From Streptomyces atratus (lineage in GTDB: Bacteria; Actinomycetota; Actinomycetes; Streptomycetales; Streptomycetaceae), in contig NZ_FPJO01000026.1 of the NCBI RefSeq assembly GCF_900119365.1, positions 36,458-100,457 of the forward strand: a stretch of DNA of 64,000 bases. Reading direction: 5' to 3'. Below are positions 25,253 through 33,773 of the stretch, piece by piece. The translations under genes were made by a program, and so were the position numbers. The notes below the pieces were generated by a model. It ran no database searches and was not told the DNA's origin. It saw only the letters and a list, made by a program, of their open reading frames with translations. The number at the start of each line of letters is the position of its first letter. The first letter of the stretch is position 1.

Positions 25253-26065
25253 ATGCCCAAGTCCACGTCCACGTCCACGTCCGCACGCAAGCCCTCGCCC
25301 AGGAACAGAAAGCCGCTGATCTACGGCGCCGGAGTCGTCCTCGCCGCCGCGCTCCTCGGCTTCGTCTCCTACCGGGCCACCGCCCCCGACCACTCGGGCT
25401 CCGGCTCCTCCTCGGTCGCCGACGTCACCGCCGACCCGGACGCGGGCGTCTATCCGGAGCTGGCGAAGCTCGCCCGCCGCGACGCCGGCGACAAGCTCGC
25501 ACAGGGCCGCGCCGACGCGCCCGTCGTCCTGATCGAGTACGCCGACTTCAAGTGCGGCTACTGCGGAAAGTTCGCCCGCGACACCGAACCCGCCCTGGTC
25601 AAGAAGTACGTCGACAACGGCACCCTGCGCATCGAGTGGCGCAACTTCCCGATCTTCGGCGCCGAGTCCGAGGCCGCTGCCCGTGCCGCGTGGGCCGCCG
25701 GGCAGCAGGACCGCTTCTGGCAGTTCCACGCCGCCGCGTACGCCGAGGGGGCCAAGGAGAAGGGGTTCGGCAAGGACCGGCTGAAGGCGCTCGCCCAGCA
25801 GGCCGGGGTCGCCGACCTCGACCGGTTCGCCCGCGACGCGGACAGCGCCGCCGCCTCCGCAGCTGTGAGCAAGGACCAGGAACAGGGGTACGGAATCGGC
25901 GCGACCTCCACCCCGTCGTTCCTGATCAACGGCCGCCCGATCGCCGGGGCCCAGCCCATGGAGACCTTCACCGCGGCCATCGAGGCGGCGGCCGAGAAGG
26001 CCCGCAACACCGAGGACGCCAAGAGCGGCAACGGCTCCCAGGGCTCCGGGGACGACGCGAAATGA
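25253..26065 (+). CDS. Membrane-anchored DsbA-like thioredoxin-fold oxidoreductase
   Basis: 270 residues. A basic Ser/Thr-rich N-tail (residues 1-20) precedes one transmembrane helix (IYGAGVVLAAALLGFVSY), which anchors an extracytoplasmic thioredoxin domain. The active site is FKCGYCGKF (CGYC, near residue 102), and the cis-Pro loop is GATSTPSFLINGRPIAGA. The helical insertion between them is DsbA_2/thioredoxin_4 type. It should form or isomerise disulfides in secreted proteins. A 4-base ATGA overlap with the next gene, a CcdA-type electron carrier, links it to thiol redox supply across the membrane. Confidence 0.92.
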   Translation: MPKSTSTSTSARKPSPRNRKPLIYGAGVVLAAALLGFVSYRATAPDHSGSGSSSVADVTADPDAGVYPELAKLARRDAGDKLAQGRADAPVVLIEYADFKCGYCGKFARDTEPALVKKYVDNGTLRIEWRNFPIFGAESEAAARAAWAAGQQDRFWQFHAAAYAEGAKEKGFGKDRLKALAQQAGVADLDRFARDADSAAASAAVSKDQEQGYGIGATSTPSFLINGRPIAGAQPMETFTAAIEAAAEKARNTEDAKSGNGSQGSGDDAK

Positions 26066-26913
26066 CCGCTGACATCGGCTACTTCGCGGCCTTCCTAGGC
26101 GGGCTGCTCGCCCTGGTCAGCCCGTGCAGCGCGCTGCTGCTGCCCGCCTTCTTCGCCTACTCCATCGACTCCACCTCGCGCCTTCTGGCCCGTACCGGCA
26201 TCTTCTACGCCGGACTGGCCACCACCCTGGTCCCGCTCGGCGCCGCGGGCTCGTACGCCGGACGGCTCTTCTACCGCCACCGCGACGCGCTCGTTCTCGG
26301 CGCGGGCTGGCTGATCATTGCGCTCGGCATCGCCCAGATCGTCGGTCTGGGCTTCGCCTCGCGCCGGATCGCCGCCCTCAGCGGCCGGATCCGCCCGACC
26401 ACCGCCGTATCGGTCTACGCACTGGGCGCCGTCTACGGTCTGGCCGGCTTCTGCGCGGGCCCGATCCTCGGCAGCGTCCTCACCGTGGCGGCGGTCAGCG
26501 GCAGCCCGGTCTACGGCGGACTGCTGCTCGCCGTCTACTCCCTGGGCATGGCGGTCCCGCTCTTTCTGCTCGCGCTGCTCTGGGAACGCTTCGACCTGGG
26601 CCGCCGGGCCTGGCTGCGCGGCCGCGCCTTCCGGCTCGGCCGCTTCGAGCTGCACACCACGACCCTGCTGTCCGGGTTCTTCTTCATCGGTCTCGGCGCG
26701 CTGTTCCTCGCGTACGACGGGACGACGGCGCTGCCCGGACTGCTGGACGTGGACGATTCGTTCGCCGTGGAGCAGTGGGCCCAGCGCATCGGCGAACACG
26801 TGCCGGACGCCATGGCGCTGGTGGCCGTGGTCGCGGTGGTGCTGCTGGTGCTGGCGGTACGGGCGTGGCGCGGCCGGGACGGCGCGAACTCGGCGGACCG
26901 GGAAGAGGCCTGA
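26062..26913 (+). CDS. CcdA/DsbD-type transmembrane electron carrier
   Basis: 283-residue membrane protein with about seven hydrophobic segments. The conserved redox cysteines are in VSPCSALLLPAFFAY (first helix) and GLAGFCAGPILGSVLT (fourth helix), the CcdA signature. Such proteins pass electrons from cytosolic thioredoxin to extracytoplasmic thioredoxin-fold proteins, here most likely the DsbA-like partner whose stop codon it overlaps. Its length is longer than classical CcdA (about 240) because of a C-terminal soluble stretch and extra helix (AMALVAVVAVVLLVLAVRAW). A terminator follows within six bases. Confidence 0.9.
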   Translation: MTADIGYFAAFLGGLLALVSPCSALLLPAFFAYSIDSTSRLLARTGIFYAGLATTLVPLGAAGSYAGRLFYRHRDALVLGAGWLIIALGIAQIVGLGFASRRIAALSGRIRPTTAVSVYALGAVYGLAGFCAGPILGSVLTVAAVSGSPVYGGLLLAVYSLGMAVPLFLLALLWERFDLGRRAWLRGRAFRLGRFELHTTTLLSGFFFIGLGALFLAYDGTTALPGLLDVDDSFAVEQWAQRIGEHVPDAMALVAVVAVVLLVLAVRAWRGRDGANSADREEA

Positions 26914-26918
26914 CACGG

Positions 26919-26949
26919 CGAAGGCCCCGTCCGGTGGACGGGGCCTTCG
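26919..26949. terminator. Terminator between ccdA-like gene and tRNA cluster
   Basis: A 14-bp perfect stem CGAAGGCCCCGTCC with a 3-base loop. It separates the thiol-redox operon (+) from the converging tRNA cluster (-), and probably acts on both. Confidence 0.85.
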
Positions 26950-26954
26950 GGTGG

Positions 26955-27028
26955 TGGCTGGGGCCGGGATCGAACCGGCGACCTATCGCTTTTCAGGCGA
27001 TCGCTCGTACCAACTGAGCTACCCAGCC
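26955..27028 (-). tRNA. tRNA-Phe (anticodon GAA)
   Basis: 74-nt cloverleaf: acceptor GGCTGGG/CCCAGCC, anticodon stem ATCGC/GCGAT with loop CTGAAAA (GAA), T-loop TTCGATC. Last gene of the Glu-Asp-Phe cluster. Confidence 0.97.
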
Positions 27029-27050
27029 ACGCAGCTCATGAAAGCTGCAG

Positions 27051-27125
27051 CGGTCCTGACGGGATTTGAACCCGCGGCCTCCACCTTGACAGGGTGGCGA
27101 GCACTCCAAACTGCTCCACAGGACC
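27051..27125 (-). tRNA. tRNA-Asp (anticodon GTC), copy 2
   Basis: 75-nt cloverleaf matching the copy at 20482-20556, with loop CTGTCAA (GTC). Middle gene of the cluster, 22 bases upstream of tRNA-Phe. Confidence 0.97.
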
Positions 27126-27161
27126 AAGCTTTGTGCGACTAAGTGTCGCACAGGTTGTGCG

Positions 27162-27234
27162 TGCCCCCAACGGGATTCGAACCCGTGCTACCGCCTTGAA
27201 AGGGCGGCGTCCTGGGCCACTAGACGATGAGGGC
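27162..27234 (-). tRNA. tRNA-Glu (anticodon TTC)
   Basis: 73-nt cloverleaf: acceptor GCCCTCA/TGGGGGC with one U-G pair, anticodon stem CCGCC/GGCGG with loop CTTTCAA (TTC), T-loop TTCGAAT. First gene of the Glu-Asp-Phe transcript, a cluster common in actinobacteria. Confidence 0.97.
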
Positions 27235-27386
27235 AGAACTGCTCTTGCTTTTGCTTCTTCGTCTGTCGCCCCGGAGGACGTGAGAAGCATGTGACTCCGC
27301 TTCCCCCAAGAGGTTCCGCTTCTCCTGCAACCTCTTGAGGTTGCAGAACGGTCAAGCCCTGACCGGCGCCCTTGGGCACGTCGCAG

Positions 27387-27416
27387 ACTGTACTACGGCG
27401 TTTCTGCGTCAGCCAA
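27387..27416 (-). promoter_or_regulatory. Candidate promoter of the tRNA-Glu-Asp-Phe cluster
   Basis: On the minus strand TTGGCT (-35) and TACAGT (-10) are separated by 18 bases, about 150 bases upstream of tRNA-Glu. Pattern-based only; the TTGGCT box is imperfect. Confidence 0.35.
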
Positions 27417-27482
27417 ACCGAATAGGCGCAGTAGGGGGTCCGGGCCGGGGCGCCGCGACCGGTAGTACGGGACAATGGCGGG

Positions 27483-27833
27483 GTGCTGGAGATGACGCGC
27501 GAAGAGTTCGAAGAACTGGTCGCCGAGGCGCTGGACCGGATCCCGCCGGAGCTGACGCGGCTGATGGACAACGTCGCGGTGTTCGTCGAGGACGAGCCCG
27601 ACCCGGGTGATCCGGAGCTGCTCGGGCTGTACGAGGGCACGCCGCTGACCGATCGCGGCGAGTGGTACGCGGGGGTGCTGCCGGACCGGATCACCATCTA
27701 CCGCGGGCCGACGCTCCGGATGTGCGAGTCCCGCGAGGACGTCGTGGCGGAGACCGAGATCACGGTCGTCCACGAGATTGCCCACCACTTCGGCATCGAC
27801 GACGCGAGGCTGCACGCGCTCGGCTACGGATGA
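27483..27833 (+). CDS. Small zincin-type metallopeptidase family protein
   Basis: 116-residue protein of the minimal metalloprotease family found widely in actinobacteria. The zinc motif is VVHEIAHHFGID (HExxH plus a downstream Asp) near residue 96, and the N-terminal helix REEFEELVAEALDRIPPEL is characteristic. It is cytosolic, without a signal peptide. The start may be GTG 27483 or ATG 27492; the GTG is kept as the longer frame. Substrates are unknown, and some homologues have been solved only structurally. It is divergent from the tRNA cluster. Confidence 0.88.
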   Translation: MLEMTREEFEELVAEALDRIPPELTRLMDNVAVFVEDEPDPGDPELLGLYEGTPLTDRGEWYAGVLPDRITIYRGPTLRMCESREDVVAETEITVVHEIAHHFGIDDARLHALGYG

Positions 27834-28012
27834 GCCCCCCGGGCCACCGCCGGGTCCGCCCGGCGGCGTGCGGACGGAACGTGGAAGGCGTGCGGGTGGT
27901 GTGCGGGCCGGGGGCCGGGGCGTGTCCCCGGCGGGGCAACGGGAGTTGGGCACGGCGCCCCCACTTCTTCCGTACCGCTCCGCTCCTTCCCCGTACCCCG
28001 GAGGTGCCTCTC

Positions 28013-28594
28013 GTGCGCCAGCTGTCCGTCCCCGTCCGATGGGCGGCCGTCGTCGCCGCGACGGTCGCCGCGTCCACCGGCTGCATGAGCGTCGGCGACG
28101 ACGAAGAGAAACCGGCGCCGTCGTCGTCGCCCGAGCACGCAGGGAGCGCCGCCCGGCCGGACGGCGGCACCGTGGCGGGCACCGGCCGGGTCCGTACCGG
28201 TGGCGGCCGGGCCGAGGCGCACTCCGAGCGGGAGGCCGTCGAATCGCCGGAGCCCGGCGACTCCGCCGGGCCCTCGCACGCCACCGGTGGCGTGCGCCCG
28301 GGTGCGGAGCCGGGTGGGGCGGAGCCGCCCCGGGGCACTGTGCCGCCGGCGCCCTCGGCCTCGCACCCCGGGCCCGGGGTGCCGCAGCAGCCCGAGTCCC
28401 CGGTGCCTTCCGCACCGCCGACCCCCGGGCCACCGAGCTCTCCCGAGCCCGAGCCGGAGCCGTCCGAACCGCCGTCGGCGCCGCCGCCGTCCGCCTCGCC
28501 CGCGGCGCAGCTCCGAAGCGAGGCGACGGGGGCGTCGGCCCGGTCGGTGCCGCTGCGGACCCCCGAGGCGTCGCCGCAGGTGGGGCCGGTGTAG
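28013..28594 (+). CDS. Proline-rich putative lipoprotein
   Basis: 193 residues. The N-terminal VRWAAVVAATVAASTGCMSV looks like a lipoprotein signal with the lipobox ending in Cys near residue 24. The rest is almost entirely Pro/Ser/Glu/Ala-rich low-complexity sequence (for example PEPEPEPSEPPSAPPPSA), probably a cell-wall-spanning extended chain. The start GTG 28013 follows GGAGG by eight bases. No globular domain is visible. Strong coding bias supports a real gene. It lies between the metallopeptidase and the DEAD-box helicase on the same strand. Confidence 0.72.
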   Translation: MRQLSVPVRWAAVVAATVAASTGCMSVGDDEEKPAPSSSPEHAGSAARPDGGTVAGTGRVRTGGGRAEAHSEREAVESPEPGDSAGPSHATGGVRPGAEPGGAEPPRGTVPPAPSASHPGPGVPQQPESPVPSAPPTPGPPSSPEPEPEPSEPPSAPPPSASPAAQLRSEATGASARSVPLRTPEASPQVGPV

Positions 28595-28631
28595 CGAGGG
28601 GCTGGGGAAGGCCGGTTTGCGCGATGTGGGG

Positions 28632-28803
28632 GGGAGTGCGTATGGTAGTAGATCGTTTGATCCCATTGCCCGGCGCCGAAACAGAAGCGCGCCGTGTGGC
28701 GCGTACTCTCCCTTGCCGTGGCTGGACCGCATTGAGGCGGTCGAAATTGCGAATCACGGAGTTACGGGCGCGTGCCGAGACTCCGGAAGGTTTCGCATTT
28801 CGC
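28632..28803 (+). promoter_or_regulatory. Structured leader of the DEAD-box helicase gene
   Basis: TATGGT at 28638-28643 is a plausible -10 box, giving a 5' leader of roughly 150 bases. The leader contains two clean hairpins, CGCGCC-GTGT-GGCGCG (28688-28703) and GACCGC-ATTGAG-GCGGTC (28725-28742), and is AT-richer near its end. Long leaders are typical of cold-inducible and autoregulated helicase genes. Confidence 0.45.
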
Positions 28804-30972
28804 ATGTCAATTTCCAGTTCTGACCACACCGTCATGCCCGAGAGCATCGAGAACGACGAGCTCGTCGAGGCCGCCGAGGCCGCCGAGGCCGTCGTCGCCG
28901 AGTCCGCCGACTCCATCGAGGCCGACGCCCCCCTGGCCGAGCAGGCCGGCACCGACTCCGCCGACACCGACACGGACGCCGAGCCGACCGTCACCTTCGC
29001 CGACCTGGGCCTGCCCGAGGGCATCGTCCGCAAGCTCGCGCAGAACGGTGTGACGGAGCCCTTCCCGATCCAGGCCGCGACCATCCCGGACGCCCTGGCC
29101 GGCAAGGACATCCTGGGCCGCGGCCGTACCGGCTCCGGCAAGACCCTCTCCTTCGGTCTGCCGACCCTGGCCACGCTGGCCGGCGGCCACACCGAGAAGA
29201 AGAAGCCGCGCGCCGTCATCCTCACCCCGACCCGTGAGCTCGCGATGCAGGTCGCGGACGCGCTCCAGCCGTACGGCGACGTGCTCGGCCTGAAGATGAA
29301 GGTCGTCTGCGGCGGTACGTCGATGGGCAACCAGATCTACGCGCTGGAGCGCGGTGTCGACATCCTCGTCGCCACCCCGGGACGGCTGCGCGACATCATC
29401 AACCGGGGCGCCTGCTCCCTGGAGAACGTCCAGGTCGCCGTTCTCGACGAGGCCGACCAGATGTCCGACCTGGGCTTCCTGCCCGAGGTCACCGAGCTGC
29501 TCGACCAGGTTCCGGTCGGCGGTCAGCGCATGCTCTTCTCCGCCACGATGGAGAACGAGATCGGCACGCTGGTCAAGCGCTACCTGGACAACCCGGTCAG
29601 CCACGAGGTCGACAGCGCCCAGGGCAACGTCACGACCATGACGCACCACGTCCTCGTCGTGAAGCCGAAGGACAAGGCGCCGGTCACCTCCGCCATCGCC
29701 GCCCGCAAGGGCCGCACCATCATCTTCGTCCGCACCCAGCTGGGCGCCGACCGCATCGCCGAGCAGCTCGTCGAGGCGGGCGTCAAGGCGGACGCGCTGC
29801 ACGGCGGCATGACGCAGGGTGCCCGTACCCGGGTGCTCGCCGACTTCAAGGACGGTTACGTCAACGCGCTCGTCGCGACCGACGTCGCCGCCCGCGGTAT
29901 CCACGTCGACGGCATCGACCTGGTGCTGAACGTGGACCCGGCCGGTGACCACAAGGACTACCTGCACCGCTCGGGCCGTACCGCCCGTGCCGGCAAGTCC
30001 GGTGTCGTCGTCTCGCTGGCGCTGCCGCACCAGCGCCGTCAGATCTTCCGTCTGATGGAGGACGCGGGCGTCGACGCCTCGCGTCACATCGTCGGCGGCG
30101 CGGGCGCGTTCGACCCGGAGGTCGCCGAGATCACCGGTGCCCGTTCGCTGACCGAGGTCCAGGCCGACTCCGCGAACAACGCCGCCAAGCAGGCCGAGCG
30201 CGAGGTCGCCGACCTGACCAGGCAGCTGGAGCGCGTCCAGCGCCGCGCCGGTGAGCTGCGCGAGGAGGCCGACCGCCTCGTCGCCCGTGCCGCGCGCGAG
30301 CGGGGCGACGACCCCGAGGCCGCCGTCGCCGAGGTCGCCGCCGAGGCGGAGGCCGCGATCGAGGCCGCCGTCTCCGTGCCGGAGCAGCCCGCCGCCCGTG
30401 ACGACCGTCGCGACGAGCGCGGCAACTTCGACCGCCGGGACAGCCGCGGCGGTGACCGTGGTGGCTACCGCGGCAACGGCACAAAACACCGTCCGTCCGG
30501 TGGCTTCCGCCGCGACAACGACCGTCCGTCCTTCAACCGTGACCGCCGGGACGACCGCCGTGGCGACCGTGGTGGTTTCCAGCGTCGTGACGACCGTCCG
30601 TCCGGTGGCTTCCGCCGCGACAACGACCGTCCGTCCTTCAACCGTGACCGCCGGGACGACCGTCCCTCGGGCGGCTTCCGCTCCAGCGACCGCCGGGACG
30701 ACCGCGGTGGCCGTTCCTTCGACCGCCGCGACAACGACCGTCCGTCGTTCAACCGCGACCGTCGTGACGACCGTCCGTCGGGCGGCTTCCGCTCCGGCGG
30801 CAGCGACCGGCCGTTCAACCGCGACCGTCGTGACGACCGCCCCTCCGGCGGCTTCCGCTCCGGTGGCGGCGACCGTCCGACCGGCCGCCGCGACGACCAC
30901 CGGGGCTCCGGCACCAGCACCGGTTCCTTCGGCCGCCGCGACGACAAGCCGCGCTGGAAGCGCAACGGCTGA
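28804..30972 (+). CDS. DEAD-box ATP-dependent RNA helicase with RD-rich tail
   Basis: 722 residues. An acidic N-terminal tail of about 60 residues precedes the Q motif (EPFPIQAATIP). Then come motif I GRGRTGSGKT, Ia PTRELAMQ, motif II DEAD (VLDEADQM), motif III FSATM, motif V ATDVAARGI and motif VI HRSGRTARAGKSG. After residue 450 there is a coiled region and from about 530 a basic Arg/Asp/Gly-rich tail with repeated RPSGGFR and DRPSFNRDRRDD units, likely an RNA-binding disordered tail as in CsdA/DeaD-like cold-shock helicases. The ATG at 28804 begins SISSSDHTVMPESIE. Roles in mRNA decay or ribosome assembly are inferred from the family. Confidence 0.93.
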   Translation: MSISSSDHTVMPESIENDELVEAAEAAEAVVAESADSIEADAPLAEQAGTDSADTDTDAEPTVTFADLGLPEGIVRKLAQNGVTEPFPIQAATIPDALAGKDILGRGRTGSGKTLSFGLPTLATLAGGHTEKKKPRAVILTPTRELAMQVADALQPYGDVLGLKMKVVCGGTSMGNQIYALERGVDILVATPGRLRDIINRGACSLENVQVAVLDEADQMSDLGFLPEVTELLDQVPVGGQRMLFSATMENEIGTLVKRYLDNPVSHEVDSAQGNVTTMTHHVLVVKPKDKAPVTSAIAARKGRTIIFVRTQLGADRIAEQLVEAGVKADALHGGMTQGARTRVLADFKDGYVNALVATDVAARGIHVDGIDLVLNVDPAGDHKDYLHRSGRTARAGKSGVVVSLALPHQRRQIFRLMEDAGVDASRHIVGGAGAFDPEVAEITGARSLTEVQADSANNAAKQAEREVADLTRQLERVQRRAGELREEADRLVARAARERGDDPEAAVAEVAAEAEAAIEAAVSVPEQPAARDDRRDERGNFDRRDSRGGDRGGYRGNGTKHRPSGGFRRDNDRPSFNRDRRDDRRGDRGGFQRRDDRPSGGFRRDNDRPSFNRDRRDDRPSGGFRSSDRRDDRGGRSFDRRDNDRPSFNRDRRDDRPSGGFRSGGSDRPFNRDRRDDRPSGGFRSGGGDRPTGRRDDHRGSGTSTGSFGRRDDKPRWKRNG
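30490..30900 (+). repeat. Tandem coding repeats in the helicase tail
   Basis: Imperfect repeats of 60-90 bases encoding RPSGGFR / DNDRPSFNRDRRDDR units. At least five RPSGGFR copies are visible. Adjacent copies are nearly identical at the DNA level, which makes copy-number change by slippage or recombination likely. Confidence 0.8.
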
Positions 30973-31014
30973 ACGCGGTGAGGACCTGCTGAAGGTCCGC
31001 TGAAAGGTCTGCGG

Positions 31015-31049
31015 AAAGCGGGCCCGCTCTTTACGAGCGGGCCCGCTTT
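31015..31049 (+). terminator. Terminator of the DEAD-box helicase gene
   Basis: A 15-bp perfect stem AAAGCGGGCCCGCTC with loop TTTAC, followed by CTTTTC on the plus strand, 42 bases after the stop codon. Confidence 0.88.
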
Positions 31050-31175
31050 CTTTTCGCTTACCCGGCGCCGCGGAAGCCGGCCGGCACACGCTGGAATCCG
31101 GTTCAGCGGCGGGTTTTCCCAGTCGTGACCACGGCGACCGCATGTGTGCCACGGCGCGCGGGAATTGCTGGGTCC

Positions 31176-32699
31176 ATGACAATCGACACGGGCGAGGACC
31201 GACCACCACCATCGGGCATCTCCGACGAGGAGCGCCTGGCGCAGCTCGGGTACACGCAGACGCTGGCCCGGCGCATGTCCGCGTTCTCCAACTACGCCGT
31301 CTCGTTCACGATCATCTCGGTGCTCTCCGGCTGCCTCACGCTCTATCTCTTCGGCATGAACACCGGCGGCCCCGCCGTCATCACCTGGGGCTGGGTCGTC
31401 GTCGGCCTGATGACGCTGTTCGTCGGCCTGGCGATGGCCGAGATCTGTTCGGCGTACCCGACCTCCGCCGGCCTCTACTTCTGGGCCCACCGGCTGGCCC
31501 CGCCGCGTTCGGCCGCGGCCTGGGCCTGGTTCACGGGCTGGTTCAACGTCCTCGGCCAGGTCGCCGTCACCGCCGGGATCGACTTCGGGGCGGCGTCCTT
31601 CCTGGGCGCGTATCTGAATCTCCAGTTCGGCTTCGGGGTCACCCCCACCCGTACGATCCTGCTCTTCGCCGCGATCCTGCTGCTGCACGGCCTGCTGAAC
31701 ACCTTCGGGGTGCGGATCGTCGCGATCCTGAACAGTGTGAGCGTCTGGTGGCACGTCGTCGGCGTCGCCGTCATCGTCGGCGCCCTGACCTTCGTACCGG
31801 ACTCGCACCGGTCGGCGTCGTTCGTCTTCACCGAGTTCGTGAACAACACCGGCTGGGGCAGCGGCTTCTACGTCGTGATGATCGGGCTGCTGATGGCCCA
31901 GTACACCTTCACCGGCTACGACGCCTCCGCCCATATGACGGAGGAGACCCACGACGCGGCGACGGCCGGCCCGAAGGGCATCGTCCGGTCGATCTGGACT
32001 TCCTGGATCGCGGGCTTCGTCCTGCTCCTCGGCTTCACCTTCGCCATCCACTCGTACGACGGAGCGCTGAACTCGCCGACCGGCGCCCCGCCCGCCCAGA
32101 TCCTCCTGGACGCCCTCGGCGCCACCACCGGCAAGCTCCTGCTGCTGATCGTGATCGGCGCCCAGCTCTTCTGCGGCATGGCGTCCGTGACCGCCAACAG
32201 CCGCATGATCTACGCCTTCTCGCGGGACGGGGCCCTGCCCTTCTCGCGCGCCTGGCACACGGTCAGCCCGCGCACCCGCACCCCCGTCGCCGCGGTCTGG
32301 CTGGCCGCCGCCGGCGCCCTCGCGCTGGGCCTGCCGTACCTGATCAACGTCACGGCGTACGCGGCGGTGACCTCGATCGCGGTGATCGGGCTCTACATCG
32401 CCTACGTCGTCCCCACGCTGCTCCGGCTGCTCCGGGGCGGCGACTTCACCCCGGGCCCCTGGCACCTGGGCCGCTGGTCCCGGCCGGTCGGCATCGTGGC
32501 GGTGGCCTGGGTCGTGATCATCACGGCGCTCTTCATGCTGCCGCAGGTCTCGCCGGTCACCTGGGAGACGTTCAACTACGCGCCCGTCGCGGTGCTGGTG
32601 GTCCTGGGCTTCGCGGCGACATGGTGGCTGGCGTCGGCGAGACACTGGTTCCTCAAACCGGATCACAAGGGCACGATCGCCCCGGACGAATCCCTCTGA
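31176..32699 (+). CDS. APC-family amino acid permease
   Basis: 507 residues with about twelve transmembrane helices, from SFTIISVLSGCLTLYLFG to PVAVLVVLGFAATWWLA. The family marks are the N-terminal GYTQTLARRMSAFSNYAVSF, the loop MAEICSAYPTSAGLYFWAHR and FTGYDASAHMTEETHDA, typical of the amino acid/choline and GABA-permease branch. Substrate unknown (GABA, basic amino acids or ethanolamine are typical for relatives). ATG 31176 is preferred over a start 17 codons earlier because it begins the conserved acidic N-tail. It is a single gene, ended by the hairpin at 32722. Confidence 0.9.
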   Translation: MTIDTGEDRPPPSGISDEERLAQLGYTQTLARRMSAFSNYAVSFTIISVLSGCLTLYLFGMNTGGPAVITWGWVVVGLMTLFVGLAMAEICSAYPTSAGLYFWAHRLAPPRSAAAWAWFTGWFNVLGQVAVTAGIDFGAASFLGAYLNLQFGFGVTPTRTILLFAAILLLHGLLNTFGVRIVAILNSVSVWWHVVGVAVIVGALTFVPDSHRSASFVFTEFVNNTGWGSGFYVVMIGLLMAQYTFTGYDASAHMTEETHDAATAGPKGIVRSIWTSWIAGFVLLLGFTFAIHSYDGALNSPTGAPPAQILLDALGATTGKLLLLIVIGAQLFCGMASVTANSRMIYAFSRDGALPFSRAWHTVSPRTRTPVAAVWLAAAGALALGLPYLINVTAYAAVTSIAVIGLYIAYVVPTLLRLLRGGDFTPGPWHLGRWSRPVGIVAVAWVVIITALFMLPQVSPVTWETFNYAPVAVLVVLGFAATWWLASARHWFLKPDHKGTIAPDESL

Positions 32700-32721
32700 C
32701 GGACCGGGAATTCACCGTACC

Positions 32722-32760
32722 GGGGCCCGGTAACCGATACCCGATCGGCGACCGGGCCCC
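32722..32760 (+). terminator. Terminator of the amino acid permease gene
   Basis: GGGGCCCGGT and ACCGGGCCCC arms (10 bp) with a 19-base loop, 22 bases after the stop codon and 30 bases before tRNA-Lys. A TATGCT at 32768-32773 between the hairpin and tRNA-Lys may be that gene's -10 box. Confidence 0.65.
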
Positions 32761-32790
32761 GGCGGGCTATGCTCAGGGGTGATTCGCCGA

Positions 32791-32863
32791 GGGCCGTTAG
32801 CTCAATTGGCAGAGCAGCGGACTTTTAATCCGTTGGTTGTGGGTTCGAGTCCCACACGGCCTA
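32791..32863 (+). tRNA. tRNA-Lys (anticodon TTT)
   Basis: 73-nt cloverleaf: acceptor GGGCCGT/ACGGCCT with a terminal G-U pair, anticodon loop CTTTTAA (TTT), T-loop TTCGAGT. Solitary gene, terminated by the hairpin at 32905-32938. Confidence 0.97.
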
Positions 32864-32904
32864 CGCCTGGCGAGGGCGGAGTCCGCCTCCGCGACCCGCA
32901 CGAC

Positions 32905-32938
32905 AACGCCCCGACCGGTTCTGCCCGGTCGGGGCGTT
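32905..32938 (+). terminator. Terminator of tRNA-Lys
   Basis: A 14-bp perfect stem AACGCCCCGACCGG with loop TTCTGC; the outer CGAC/GTCG bases extend the pairing with one mismatch. It faces the hbpS-like gene and may serve both. Confidence 0.85.
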
Positions 32939-33006
32939 CGTCGTTTGCGGGAGAGACCGGCGGCACCCGTACGGGGGAGGCGGGTGCCGCCGGTCTCCTG
33001 GGGGTG

Positions 33007-33555
33007 TTACCGGCCGAGGGAGGCCACACCGGCCTGGGCGAACTTCTCGTCGAGGTCGCCGCTCGGGGCGCCGGCCACGCCGATGCCCGCGATCGGGGCG
33101 CCCTTGGCGGTGACGGGGGCGCCGCCCGCGAGGAAGAGGGTGCCAGGGATGTCCTTCAGGGTGGGGGCGTTCGTCAGGCGCTTGGCCAGCTCGGAGGTGG
33201 GGGCGTTCCAGGAGACGGCGGTGTACGCCTTCTTCACGGCCGACTCGTAGGCCTGCGGGCCGGAGCCGTCGCCGCGCAGAGTGACGATGGTGTTGCCGTT
33301 GCGGTCGACGACAGCGACGGAGACGCGCTGGTTCTCCTTCTTCGCGGCGTCGAGGGTCGCCTGGGCGGCCTTGGTCGCGGCGGCCACGGTCAGGTGGGTG
33401 GTCTGCTGGAGGTTGCGGTTCGCGGCGTCGGCCTCGACGGCGGTGGGGGCGGCGGTCGGGGTGGAGGCGCTGGCGGAGGCGACTTGGAACGTGCCGACGG
33501 CGGCGGCGGCGACGGCACCGGTCAGGACACGGGCGCGCAGCGACAGCTTCTTCAT
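33007..33555 (-). CDS. Secreted heme-binding protein, HbpS/GlcG family
   Basis: 182 residues. A clear signal peptide (KKLSLRARVLTGAVAAAAVG, cleavage near ASASAS) exports a GlcG/HbpS domain of about 140 residues: LTVAAATKAAQATLDAAKKE, VSVAVVDRNGNTIVTLRGDG, YTAVSWNAPTSELAKRL and AIAGIGVAGAP-like end (PIAGIGVAGAPSGDLDEKFA). In S. reticuli HbpS binds heme and iron outside the cell and works with the SenS-SenR system against oxidative stress. No senS/senR pair is next to it here. The gene is monocistronic, with the FAD oxidoreductase upstream on the same strand. Confidence 0.87.
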   Translation of the reverse strand: MKKLSLRARVLTGAVAAAAVGTFQVASASASTPTAAPTAVEADAANRNLQQTTHLTVAAATKAAQATLDAAKKENQRVSVAVVDRNGNTIVTLRGDGSGPQAYESAVKKAYTAVSWNAPTSELAKRLTNAPTLKDIPGTLFLAGGAPVTAKGAPIAGIGVAGAPSGDLDEKFAQAGVASLGR

Positions 33556-33773
33556 GGTGAACGACTTCTCGGGTTCGGCCAGGGGCTCGGCAGGTTCGGG
33601 AAGCTCTGCGTTTCCCGCTCTGCATCCATCCTCGGGCCGGATCCGGTCCGCACCGGTCGGCCTGCGGGCTCCGTTCCCGGCCCTCGACGGCCGACGGCCG
33701 GGTCAGCCGATCGGATGATGCGGACGCCTTTCCCCGGGGGGTTCTTTCTGCGGACTCGCCCTGTACGAGCCGG

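Noticed and set aside
27778..28803. N-terminal extension of the DEAD-box helicase by 342 codons
   Set aside because: The frame is open upstream but overlaps the metallopeptidase end and the whole lipoprotein gene in another frame, and lacks family similarity. ATG 28804 is the normal N-terminus.
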